DNA of 15,599 nucleotides from Paludibacteraceae bacterium (lineage in GTDB: Bacteria > Bacteroidota > Bacteroidia > Bacteroidales > Paludibacteraceae): positions 1-15,599 of the forward strand of contig JAEDNI010000038.1 in NCBI GenBank assembly GCA_016302585.1, given 5' to 3'. How positions within the stretch are numbered: position 1 is the first letter of the stretch; each line of letters opens with the position of its first letter. The position numbers and the translations under genes were made by a program. Positions 1 through 7,195 of this stretch are shown here, one piece after another. Under the pieces are notes generated by a model, which made no database searches, was not told the origin of the DNA, and saw only the letters and a list, made by a program, of their open reading frames with translations.

Positions 1-1049
1 GCCACGTCTGCCAACATGGTCCATAGCAACGGTACAGCCGGCGCATAAGCCATTTTAGCCAGTATGTTAAATGTATATACGAGCGGCAGATTATCTCCGG
101 CCACAAAGATGAGCGAGAAGAATATACCCGATACCACAGAAGACATGATGTACACCGCTTTGTTGCCGAACCGCTTCGCAAGCGGTTTGGAGGCAGGCAG
201 TGCGACTATCAGCGCAACGGTACCCAAGACATTGAATAACTGCACATTCTCGGCGTTGTGGATATAATATTTAAAGTAATAGGCGATTGCGGCATTCTGC
301 ATAGCGAACATGATGAACGAAACGATACCTACGCAGGTGAGGACAATCCATGCCTTGTTCATGAACAGGTACTTGAAATCTTTCAGCACATTGCTGTCCT
401 GTTTCTTCGGTTGCGGCACACGCTCGCGGGTGGTAGCAAAAGCGATGAGGAAGAAGGCTATACTCAGTACACCGAACAGAGCAACGGTATATTGATATCC
501 TTGCGCCTGATTGACCACGCCGTCGTTGCCGATGGCTCCGAGCCATTTGACAAGATAAAGGGCTGCGCCGGTAACGATAAACTGCCCGATATAAGCGGCA
601 ATGAAACGGTATGTGTTCAATCCTGCACGTTCGTTCGAGTCGTCTGTCATGACGGCGGATAGCGATGAATAGGGCAGGTTCACAAACGCATAAGCCGTGC
701 GCAGAAGCAGACAAGTGATGAGGGCATAGGCGAACTTACCGTTCAAACCGAACTCAGGTGTCGTGAAGGCCATCACAGCCAGAATTGCATAAGGCACCGA
801 TCCGAATAATAAATACGGACGGAATTTACCCCAACGGCTGCTGGTGCGGTCAGAGATGATACCGACAACAGGGTCCATCACGGCGTCCCATATACTGCCG
901 ACAAACATAATCACGCCCGCCATCGCTGGCGAGAGACCGTAAATGTCCGTGTAAAAGATTAGCAGCCAGAAGCCCACCAAATCCCATACAAAATGAGATG
1001 CGGTATCGCCTAAACTGTAACCTAATTTTTCTCGAATAGATAGTTTCAT
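1..1049 (-). CDS. GPH-family (MelB-like) sugar:cation symporter, 3' end cut by window edge
   Basis: Inner-membrane transporter of the glycoside-pentoside-hexuronide family within the major facilitator superfamily, expected to import a sugar with a cation. It starts MKLSIREKLGYSLGD and stays open through 349 codons to the edge; family members are usually about 450-500 residues, so roughly the last quarter is missing. Residues 53-71 carry the family signature, IWDAVMDP followed by GIISDRTSSRWGKFRPY, and the two aspartates fall at 55 and 59, the positions of the cation-site aspartates of E. coli MelB. A second family-like segment, NLPYSSLSAVMTDDSNERAG, lies near residue 130. Several hydrophobic helices are visible. 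It begins 33 nt after the short GH16 gene, so it is probably the next gene of the operon and would move glucose or small beta-glucan oligosaccharides into the cytoplasm. The exact sugar is inferred from context. No clear Shine-Dalgarno sequence is seen. Confidence 0.9.
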   Translation of the reverse strand, partial: MKLSIREKLGYSLGDTASHFVWDLVGFWLLIFYTDIYGLSPAMAGVIMFVGSIWDAVMDPVVGIISDRTSSRWGKFRPYLLFGSVPYAILAVMAFTTPEFGLNGKFAYALITCLLLRTAYAFVNLPYSSLSAVMTDDSNERAGLNTYRFIAAYIGQFIVTGAALYLVKWLGAIGNDGVVNQAQGYQYTVALFGVLSIAFFLIAFATTRERVPQPKKQDSNVLKDFKYLFMNKAWIVLTCVGIVSFIMFAMQNAAIAYYFKYYIHNAENVQLFNVLGTVALIVALPASKPLAKRFGNKAVYIMSSVVSGIFFSLIFVAGDNLPLVYTFNILAKMAYAPAVPLLWTMLADV

Positions 1050-1082
1050 ATCAATTTGAAATCACAAATTACAAATCATACA

Positions 1083-2051
1083 TTATCCGCGTTTCTTATA
1101 CACGCGGATATAGTCCACGTACATTTTAACAGGAGTGCCGTCCTCCGGCAGAGCAGTCACCTTAAGGAACGACGGGTCATCGCTCGGTATCACCTCCGGA
1201 TATTTCTCCGCCGCAGGCATATCGGGGAAGAAACCGCCAACCGACAAGTTCAGCACCAGATAAAACGGGTGGTTAAAATAATGTCCCGGTTCATTGACCT
1301 CTTTGCCGCGCAGCGATAACTGGAAATACGGCGCTACATCCGGATACTGATCCCGATCCAAATACATTGCAATCGAATCTTCCGTCCATATCAACGTAAA
1401 CAAATGAAAATCACCTTGAACCGGATAATCGGCGGTACAAAACTGTCCGTAATTGGGATATGCCCCATTATTAAACGATTCACCCCAATGGCACGCACCG
1501 TTGAAATAACGATCCTGAATACCGTTCTCTATTCCCGTATGATGACCCATCTCGCAGATGTCAATCTCACCGCATTTCGGCCAAACGACTCTACCCTCTT
1601 TCGCCAATTCCTCCAACCTTTTATCCACGTCGTCGTTATCGCCTAAGTTAGTCGCAAGGTTATTTCCTAACATCCAAAACGCCGGCCAAAGACCGTCTGC
1701 CGTGTACGGAAATGCTATACGGGCTTCCACCTTACCGTACTCCACGGTCACCTTGTCCTGCGTATTGAGACGTGCCGAAGTACAAGGCCGATTGCCATAT
1801 TCCTCGCGTTGCGCATTCAGCACCAAGCAACGTTCGCCCGTCTCCGGGTGACGTTCTATAGTCACATTCTTCGGCGCATAGTATTGCAACTCCGCATTTC
1901 CGCCTCCGCGCGCATTGTCCTCCACGTTCCAATACGCTTCGTTCAGGCTCTCGCCGTCAAACTCATCGTTCCAAACCAACTGCCATTCGCTCTTGGCGCA
2001 CGCACTCAAAAACAGAGAACAAAGAATAAAAAGCAAAGATTTTTTCATCAT
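1083..2051 (-). CDS. GH16 endo-beta-1,3-glucanase (laminarinase-type) lipoprotein, single domain
   Basis: Secreted glycoside hydrolase of family 16, expected to cleave internal beta-1,3 (or mixed 1,3/1,4) glucan bonds with retention of configuration. The protein has 322 residues. A lipoprotein signal ends in the lipobox LSAC (Cys18), so it is probably anchored in the outer membrane. The catalytic motif is GEIDICEMGHH, with Glu162, Asp164 and Glu167 as predicted nucleophile, helper and acid/base; the extra residue before the last Glu is the beta-bulge form typical of laminarinases. LWPAFWMLG (121-129) lines the cleft in this family. About 25 charged residues (131-156) sit between that strand and the catalytic strand where the 505-residue paralogue at 2072-3589 has only a few, so the loop is extended. 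The start is the first of two ATGs (MMKK); the second is equally possible. The gene lies 20 nt after the preceding GH16 gene, across a 16-bp tandem repeat. Confidence 0.93.
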   Translation of the reverse strand: MMKKSLLFILCSLFLSACAKSEWQLVWNDEFDGESLNEAYWNVEDNARGGGNAELQYYAPKNVTIERHPETGERCLVLNAQREEYGNRPCTSARLNTQDKVTVEYGKVEARIAFPYTADGLWPAFWMLGNNLATNLGDNDDVDKRLEELAKEGRVVWPKCGEIDICEMGHHTGIENGIQDRYFNGACHWGESFNNGAYPNYGQFCTADYPVQGDFHLFTLIWTEDSIAMYLDRDQYPDVAPYFQLSLRGKEVNEPGHYFNHPFYLVLNLSVGGFFPDMPAAEKYPEVIPSDDPSFLKVTALPEDGTPVKMYVDYIRVYKKRG

Positions 2052-2078
2052 TCCATCATTTTATCATTCCATCATTCT
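2047..2078. repeat. 16-bp tandem repeat across the junction of two GH16 genes
   Basis: ATCATTCCATCATTTT (2047-2062) and ATCATTCCATCATTCT (2063-2078) match at 15 of 16 positions. The repeat holds both the stop codon of the upstream GH16 gene (2072-2074) and the start of the next (2051). On the minus strand it supplies several overlapping ATG and TGA/TAA triplets, including two ATG-ATG-GAA-TGA mini-frames. Confidence 0.8.
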
Positions 2079-3589
2079 ACCATTTGTCCCATTACGGTAT
2101 AAGTCTTCTCTCCTCTGCGGATTAAGAGCTGCCCGTTGCGAAGCAGCTTCTCTCCCTCCCTTGAGGGGAGGGTTGGGGAGAGGTTGTTCTCCGTTCCTTC
2201 CGGCTCAATCGGATCCGAAGCAGACGGGCAAACGAAACTCTCGTTCGCATCGCCGCGCTGGTAGATGCGGATCCAATCGATATACATCTTCCGCGGGCCG
2301 TTAGCCAAGGCCGTTACACCGCTGATATTGTATATTTCTGGGAAGTTGCCTCCTACCGCCAGATTGGCGATGATAAAGTTCGGTTTGCCGAACACCAACT
2401 GCCGGTTATAATCCGCATCGTCATTGGGTTCCAGATTCGCATGGAAATACGCTTTGTTCTCCGGGTGCGCCTCTTTGTCCACATACATATCTACGGATGT
2501 CGGCGTCCAGATCATCGTCAGGATATGGAAGGTATCTTGCAACGAATAGGACCATTCCGAGGCTTGTGCATCACCCCAAACGTGATTCCATGCAGAGCCA
2601 ACATGCATTGCACCATTGAAATAGCGATCCTGACGCCCGTTGAATCCGTCTTTGTGCCCCATCTCGATGATATCGGTCTCACCGCATTTGGGCCAGCCCA
2701 CCTCGTCGATGTTCTCGCCTAACTGCCAGAACGCCGGCCAAAGACCGTTAGCCGTCTGAGGCAACTTGATACGCGCCTCAATCTTGCCGTACGTATAATG
2801 CAGTTTATGCTTACTGTTCACACGACCGGAGGTACATTGCTTACCCTGATAATCCTCTTTGGTGGCTGTCAGAATGAGACATTGTTTACCCGTCGTCGGT
2901 TCGGCACCTACCGCCACCGCTTTCTCGCAATAGTACTGCAACTCGTTATTGCCGCCGCCATCGCCATTCACCTCTATATTCCAAACTGCACGGTCCAGAC
3001 TACCATCCGTGAAATCCTCGTTCCAAACAAGTGTATATTCCCCGTCCTGTCCCGGTTCCGCTTCGTCGGCGCATTGGGCATTAGGAGTCGTACGCGGCGT
3101 AGCGTCATTAGAGAAGATGATATCGTCTATCAGTACGACTGCGGCTTCTGTGATCTCGTCACGGTCAGCCATAAACATCAGGTAGTCAACCTGCGCTTTG
3201 CCGCTGATATCGAATACCACATCCTGCCATTGATTGGCAACGATAGTATTCACCGGTACCATATCAAGGTTTTCGCCATTATCCGTCACTTTCAGGTTCG
3301 GTTTGTGGCTGTTATTGCGATACATAAGTGCGTGTACGTATTGATAACCCGTCACGGCTTGCGGCAATGTATAAATAGCCCCTGACCAGTTGTCACACTG
3401 AGGTGCACGCACAATCTGCAAACACTTGCAGCTAAGATTCAGCCCTTCCTGATGAGGGTTATCCACTATCTCATTGCCACATGAAACGGTATTCCATGTC
3501 TTGGATGAGTTCTCAAAATCATCTACGGTTGTTTGCGCCTGCATTGTCGCGGCACATAGCACACATGCTATAAAGAATATCTTTTTCAT
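2072..3589 (-). CDS. Secreted GH16 beta-glucanase with N-terminal jelly-roll domain and C-terminal tail motif
   Basis: A 505-residue secreted enzyme. Residues 1-19 form an ordinary signal peptide (cleavage near MQAQ), with no convincing lipobox. Residues about 22-165 (from TVDDFENSSKTW to VLIDDIIFSND) look like a galactose-binding-type jelly roll, probably carbohydrate binding. Residues about 185-446 are GH16: LWPAFWQLG at 283-291 and the catalytic KCGETDIIEMGH with Glu304, Asp306 and Glu309, so an endo-beta-1,3-glucanase activity is expected. After the catalytic domain come a Pro/Glu-rich linker and a tail of 21 residues, pattern NGQLxIxRxxK then YTxxGxxV, shared with the protein at 12136-13539. 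The linker includes NNLSPTLPSREGEK, encoded by a GC-rich palindrome that looks inserted. It starts 4 nt after the GH128 stop, so the genes are co-transcribed. Binding specificity of the N-domain is unknown. Confidence 0.92.
   Translation of the reverse strand: MKKIFFIACVLCAATMQAQTTVDDFENSSKTWNTVSCGNEIVDNPHQEGLNLSCKCLQIVRAPQCDNWSGAIYTLPQAVTGYQYVHALMYRNNSHKPNLKVTDNGENLDMVPVNTIVANQWQDVVFDISGKAQVDYLMFMADRDEITEAAVVLIDDIIFSNDATPRTTPNAQCADEAEPGQDGEYTLVWNEDFTDGSLDRAVWNIEVNGDGGGNNELQYYCEKAVAVGAEPTTGKQCLILTATKEDYQGKQCTSGRVNSKHKLHYTYGKIEARIKLPQTANGLWPAFWQLGENIDEVGWPKCGETDIIEMGHKDGFNGRQDRYFNGAMHVGSAWNHVWGDAQASEWSYSLQDTFHILTMIWTPTSVDMYVDKEAHPENKAYFHANLEPNDDADYNRQLVFGKPNFIIANLAVGGNFPEIYNISGVTALANGPRKMYIDWIRIYQRGDANESFVCPSASDPIEPEGTENNLSPTLPSREGEKLLRNGQLLIRRGEKTYTVMGQMVE
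2154..2172. repeat. GC-rich palindromic element within the GH16 coding region
   Basis: CCCTCCC and GGGAGGG flank TTGAG; outside them lie TCT and a GTTGGGGAGAGG extension that allows a longer imperfect fold. It lies in frame in the linker between the GH16 domain and the C-terminal tail, encoding about NNLSPTLPSREGEK. From memory, palindromes of this kind (a CCCTCCCC/GGGGAGGG hairpin with GGTTGGGG) are scattered through intergenic DNA of many Bacteroidota, so this may be an insertion of such a repeat. Confidence 0.6.
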
Positions 3590-3593
3590 ATAC

Positions 3594-4844
3594 TTAATTA
3601 AGTTTAAACCAGTTGATGTTCATTACTCCCTCTTGCATCTGTATCCGCAGGGTATGATAACCGGCCTTGACGTCAGTGGATATTTCTGCTGTTTGCCATT
3701 CATCCATTGCTCCCGTAGCGGTCAAAGAGGAAACGGCGGTCGGTTCGTCATCTATCCAAATCGCCACATCGGCCTCTCCCAAAGCGGCATAGCGTAGCGT
3801 GAGCGTCTGCACGTCATTAGGCACATACACCTGATAATCAGCATATTGTTCTTTGGCGAGTCGCGAAAGCATCAGTCCCTCACCGTCTGTAGAAGGGCGC
3901 ACCTGAATAGTGTAATCCGACACTCCGATATAATTGGATGCTTGTATAGGATTTTGCGCACGGAACCAGACGGACTTGTCAAAAGACGAAAAGCCGCAAT
4001 ACACTTTGCCTGCCGGGGTCAGTTCATAAGGAGCGTAGTAGGTAAGAAGCTGCATATACGGATACCCGGATTTGGCACGCGGAATGAACCACGCATAGCG
4101 TGCCACCTTGTCGTCCTGCTCCAGATAATTGAGCGCACTGCACATATAGGTCATCTGATCCTCCTCCGAATGGATGGCATACTCTTCCCATGCGCAGAAC
4201 TCCGTCAGCCAGATCGGCTTGTTGTACTTGTAGAACATGGCCACATAGTTCCGTAATGCCTGCGGGTTAGCCATATAGCAATGGATGGAGATTGCATCAA
4301 TGTCATCTATTGAAACACCGGGTTGCGCAAAAAACTCGTCCAGCCATTTGATAGGGTCGCTGTATCCTGCGAGTGTACCGTAATTCATAGCCGGAGAGAC
4401 CAGTTTGAGATTCAGTTCTTTGGCTAAATCCACTACCGACGGCCATAACTCTGCTGCTTTGGACGGCGTCATATTCGCTTGGTCCGTCAGGTTCGGTTCG
4501 TTGAACGCCAGCAGATATTTGGTATTGGGATGCGCGGCTACGAACGCACGGATCTTGTCTGCGCTATAGTTGCCGTTCCAGCACATCGGGCAGAAGTCTA
4601 TCCCCTCCATATCCATCCAGGAGGCGGCAGTGGGGTTCTGGTCATTGCCCCAGTTATAGTCCCATGAGATGGCACTACTCAGCAGCGGCAGATCATCCGC
4701 CACCACGAAATTGAACGCCACACCGCGTTTGGCAGACTTAGCCATCGTGCTTGCCACCCGACCTTCGTCCGGAGTGTTAGAGGGAGTACAAGCCACCCAT
4801 AAAGTTGCCAGAGCGAAAATGATTATTGTTCTTGTCTTTGCCAT
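3594..4844 (-). CDS. GH128 endo-beta-1,3-glucanase lipoprotein with C-terminal CBM6-like domain
   Basis: Predicted surface beta-1,3-glucanase of family GH128 (glycosyl hydrolase catalytic core). From the ATG at 4844 it has 416 residues. A TTG 12 nt upstream would add four, but the ATG gives a compact signal peptide, MAKTRTIIIFALATLWVAC, with the lipobox Cys at 19 and a GGAT stretch upstream. The TIM-barrel domain covers about 38-290. LLAFNEPN places the acid/base at Glu116 and IWLTEFC the nucleophile at Glu215, both fitting clan GH-A. Residues about 298-416 (from NPIQASNYIG to NINWFKLN) resemble a CBM6-type sandwich, a family with known beta-1,3-glucan binders. The start lies inside the end of the upstream GH16 gene (22-nt overlap), indicating translational coupling. 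Together with the GH16 enzymes it strongly supports beta-1,3-glucan as substrate. The GH128 assignment rests on motif pattern and is fairly secure; the CBM6 call is less so. Confidence 0.87.
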   Translation of the reverse strand: MAKTRTIIIFALATLWVACTPSNTPDEGRVASTMAKSAKRGVAFNFVVADDLPLLSSAISWDYNWGNDQNPTAASWMDMEGIDFCPMCWNGNYSADKIRAFVAAHPNTKYLLAFNEPNLTDQANMTPSKAAELWPSVVDLAKELNLKLVSPAMNYGTLAGYSDPIKWLDEFFAQPGVSIDDIDAISIHCYMANPQALRNYVAMFYKYNKPIWLTEFCAWEEYAIHSEEDQMTYMCSALNYLEQDDKVARYAWFIPRAKSGYPYMQLLTYYAPYELTPAGKVYCGFSSFDKSVWFRAQNPIQASNYIGVSDYTIQVRPSTDGEGLMLSRLAKEQYADYQVYVPNDVQTLTLRYAALGEADVAIWIDDEPTAVSSLTATGAMDEWQTAEISTDVKAGYHTLRIQMQEGVMNINWFKLN

Positions 4845-6100
4845 ACTCGTACCCAATCCACTTTCATCAGCACCGGAGATGCAAAAATAGCATCGTCCAC
4901 ATTGCCGCCCATCGTGCCCCCGATAGCGAGATTGAGAATGATAAAATAATCCTTGTTGAACGGCCAGTAATAATTGTCATCCACGTGCTCCGCTTCTTCC
5001 TGTGTCATTGCTAACCGCTCGCCGTCTATCGTAAAATAGATGCGGTCCATGCCGTTGAAATCATCTTCCAGCCACTCAATGCCATACACATGATAGTTCT
5101 CCTCCAATCCGTCCATGTAAGAACGCATTGACCAGTTGTTTCCTCGCGATCCGTTCTTGTTGGGTGTATGCACGGCGAAAGAAGCCATGCGCGGCTGGTT
5201 GCCCACATGCTCAATAATATCGATCTCGCCGCATTTGGGCCAATTACTCTGCGGGTAATCATTCCCCATCATCCAGAAAGCAGGCCATGTACCGCCTCCT
5301 TTAGGAAACATGATACGCGCTTCTATCTTGCCGTACTTGAAGTATTTTTTGTTACGGGAATTAATACGGGCAGAGGTGTATTTTCGATTGTTATATTCTT
5401 CCTTGCGCGCCTCAATAACTAGATTTCCCTCCTCAACACGCAGGTTCTCAGGACGGTCGGTATAATACTGTTTCTCCTGATTACCACCTCCGTTTCCATT
5501 CACCTCTATATTCCACACATCGGTATTCAGCGCAGAGCCGTCAAACTCGTCAGACCATACCAATTGGTATTCGCCCCACGTGTGCTCTACCGCCACGCGC
5601 GATGTCACAGCCTCCAATCCGTTGCTGAGTGTGATGAACGTGTTACCGGCGCTAAGGGCTGTTACCAGACCTGTCTCAGAGACAGTAGCCACATCCTGAT
5701 TAGAAGAAGTCCACGTCAGCGGCACATCATACGTGGAGGTATAGACATATTGGTAGGTCTCGCCTTTCTTGAGCGACACAATAGACGGCGTAATAGACAG
5801 TGTCTCTCCTTTTGCGCCGATCACATACACCTGACACTCGGCATAATCTTTTCCCGCTGTGGCGCGGATAGACGAATATCCCACACCTACAGCAGCAACC
5901 ACTCCGTCTTTTACGGTCGCCACATTGGGGTCAGAAGAGGTCCATTCCACATTCACATCGGTTGGATTGACATCGATGATTTCCATATCCCCTACTTTCA
6001 TCTGTAGCGAATTGGCGGATAAAGAGATTCGTTTCACCTCCTGTGTATTGCACGCCATCAATGCTACGGCAGCGACTATCAACATCGTTAATTTTCTCAT
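4823..6100 (-). CDS. GH16 beta-1,3-glucanase lipoprotein with two N-terminal BIG2-like Ig domains
   Basis: A 425-residue lipoprotein (lipobox LMAC, Cys17). Residues about 22-95 and 98-172 are two bacterial Ig-like (BIG2) domains, each with the pattern VEWTSSDPNVATV or LTWTSSNQDVATV followed by a glycine-rich turn; such domains often act as spacers that hold a catalytic domain away from the membrane. GH16 runs from about 176 to the end: QLVWSDEFDG opens it, TWPAFWMMGN lines the cleft, and CGEIDIIEHVG carries Glu292, Asp294 and Glu297. Endo-beta-1,3-glucanase is the expected activity. The gene follows the small binding-type protein after 70 nt containing a hairpin, and its last 22 nt overlap the GH128 gene. 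Its Ig domains resemble the one in the neighbouring 6171-7136 protein, suggesting domain sharing within the locus. Confidence 0.93.
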   Translation of the reverse strand: MRKLTMLIVAAVALMACNTQEVKRISLSANSLQMKVGDMEIIDVNPTDVNVEWTSSDPNVATVKDGVVAAVGVGYSSIRATAGKDYAECQVYVIGAKGETLSITPSIVSLKKGETYQYVYTSTYDVPLTWTSSNQDVATVSETGLVTALSAGNTFITLSNGLEAVTSRVAVEHTWGEYQLVWSDEFDGSALNTDVWNIEVNGNGGGNQEKQYYTDRPENLRVEEGNLVIEARKEEYNNRKYTSARINSRNKKYFKYGKIEARIMFPKGGGTWPAFWMMGNDYPQSNWPKCGEIDIIEHVGNQPRMASFAVHTPNKNGSRGNNWSMRSYMDGLEENYHVYGIEWLEDDFNGMDRIYFTIDGERLAMTQEEAEHVDDNYYWPFNKDYFIILNLAIGGTMGGNVDDAIFASPVLMKVDWVRVWQRQEQ

Positions 6101-6126
6101 TGCTTACATTATTTGTTTTGAGCGAA

Positions 6127-6148
6127 GCAGGGGAGTTCAACCCCCTGC
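6127..6148 (-). promoter_or_regulatory. Intercistronic RNA hairpin between the binding-protein gene and the enzyme genes
   Basis: On the minus strand GCAGGGGG and UCCCCUGC pair around the loop UUGAAC: 8 bp including one G-U pair. On the plus strand the same position would be an A-C mismatch, so the fold suits the mRNA of the operon. No U-run follows, so it is more likely a partial terminator or mRNA-processing/stability element than a full terminator. It would lower or uncouple expression of the enzymes relative to susC/susD. The role is inferred. Confidence 0.55.
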
Positions 6149-6170
6149 CTGCATAAAATAGGATTGCTGA

Positions 6171-7136
6171 TTATTTTTCGTAAATCAGAATAGCATCTAT
6201 ATCCAGACCGTTGCCGATGCCGTTGATCAACAGACCAATCGAATACATAGCCTCCTTGACAGATGCGCTCCACGGAGTGCTCCAATCCAAACCAGCTGCG
6301 AAGAGATCTGCCATCTTGTATTCTACCAGTTTCCACTCGCCGTTGGTATTGCCCGATACCTCTTTTGCAATCTCCGGACCTGCTGCACTCGTGCTGTAGA
6401 GGGTAAACTTAGCCGTGGTAGTAGCGTTGTTAGCTGGAGTCTTGTAAACAATAGCCAATACGTAGTCACCTGTGATAGCGCTCAAGTCCAATGTACGGTG
6501 GGCAATACGCAGACCGCCGCAACCGAGTCCCCAGCCTTCACCGGTTTGGGATACAAGGCTGATATAACCGTTTCCTTCGCCCGAATGACCGAAGCAGTTC
6601 AAACCGCCACCGGCACCGCCACCAAAGCTTTGTCCCCAGATTTCAAGAACACAAGTGGTCTCTTCAGGAATAACTTCTCCGACATACTCGCCGTTGATAC
6701 GCAGGTCCTCTTTTACATTAGCTTTGATAGCCTCAAAAGCGGTCTCACCGAGGTTCAGAACATAGTAGTTCTTTCCTGTCAGCAATGCTGCAAACGGATT
6801 ATCCTCAGCTGCTTTGCCTACCTTCACGATGCAACGTGCGCTTTTCTTACCTGCGGTTGCGGTAATGATTGTCTGACCTTCTGCAACGCCGGTTACTACA
6901 CCTTTGGTATCAACAGAAGCAACAGCTTCATCTTCGCTGCTCCACGCTACGGTTGCTGCACCCTCCGGTGCTACGGTGGCAACCAAAGTAGCGGTTGCTC
7001 CTACCTCAATTTGAAGGGTCTTCTGGTCCAGAGTTACGCTCTCTACCTCAACCTCTGATTGGCCCGGTTTGCATGCATTGAAACCAGCCAATGTCAGCGC
7101 TGCCAGCGCTACGGCAAAAATTTTGTTTGCTTTCAT
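6171..7136 (-). CDS. Putative surface glycan-binding lipoprotein (SusE/F position) with one BIG2 domain
   Basis: A 321-residue lipoprotein (GFNAC, Cys22) directly after the susD-like gene, the place where non-enzymatic surface glycan-binding proteins are usually encoded. Residues about 30-107 form a BIG2 Ig-like domain (TVAWSSEDEAVASVDTKGVV). Residues about 115-321 form a second domain rich in Gly and aromatic residues, including QSFGGGAGGGLNCFGHSG and GWGLGCGGLRIAHRTLDLS; it looks like a beta-sandwich, but I do not recognise a named family. No catalytic motif is seen. The likely job is capturing beta-glucan for the SusC/SusD pair; this is inference from position and architecture. Gene spacing is 59 nt after susD. 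Confidence 0.8.
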   Translation of the reverse strand: MKANKIFAVALAALTLAGFNACKPGQSEVEVESVTLDQKTLQIEVGATATLVATVAPEGAATVAWSSEDEAVASVDTKGVVTGVAEGQTIITATAGKKSARCIVKVGKAAEDNPFAALLTGKNYYVLNLGETAFEAIKANVKEDLRINGEYVGEVIPEETTCVLEIWGQSFGGGAGGGLNCFGHSGEGNGYISLVSQTGEGWGLGCGGLRIAHRTLDLSAITGDYVLAIVYKTPANNATTTAKFTLYSTSAAGPEIAKEVSGNTNGEWKLVEYKMADLFAAGLDWSTPWSASVKEAMYSIGLLINGIGNGLDIDAILIYEK

Positions 7137-7174
7137 AATGTTTGTTGTTTAAAAGTTAATTAAAAAGATTTATC

Positions 7175-7187
7175 CTAGTTAGACTAG
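7175..7187. repeat. Small CTAG-bearing inverted repeat in the gap after the SusD-like gene
   Basis: CTAGT and ACTAG flank TAG. Two CTAG tetramers lie 9 bp apart between the susD stop and the next start. It echoes the CTAG repeat upstream of the susC-like gene. Function unknown; it may be chance or a remnant of the same kind of junction repeat. Confidence 0.4.
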
Positions 7188-7195
7188 TTTTGTTA

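Noticed and set aside
64..662. Plus-strand reading frames opposite the transporter gene
   Set aside because: The minus strand encodes a continuous, clearly recognisable GPH symporter here; the plus-strand products resemble nothing.
1059..1070. AAATCACAAATT shared by 1059-1070 and 14174-14185 as a regulatory motif
   Set aside because: It is short and AT-rich, it occurs in AT-rich gaps, and such strings are common in intergenic DNA of this phylum; I see no positional logic linking the two sites.
2798..3385. Long plus-strand reading frame (195 codons) opposite the GH16 gene
   Set aside because: It is antisense to a GH16 gene with intact catalytic motifs and has no recognisable domain or ribosome site; a codon-bias shadow.
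4845..4856. TTG start at 4856 for the GH128 gene
   Set aside because: The ATG at 4844 gives a better signal peptide and keeps a GGAT stretch upstream; the TTG only adds four residues.
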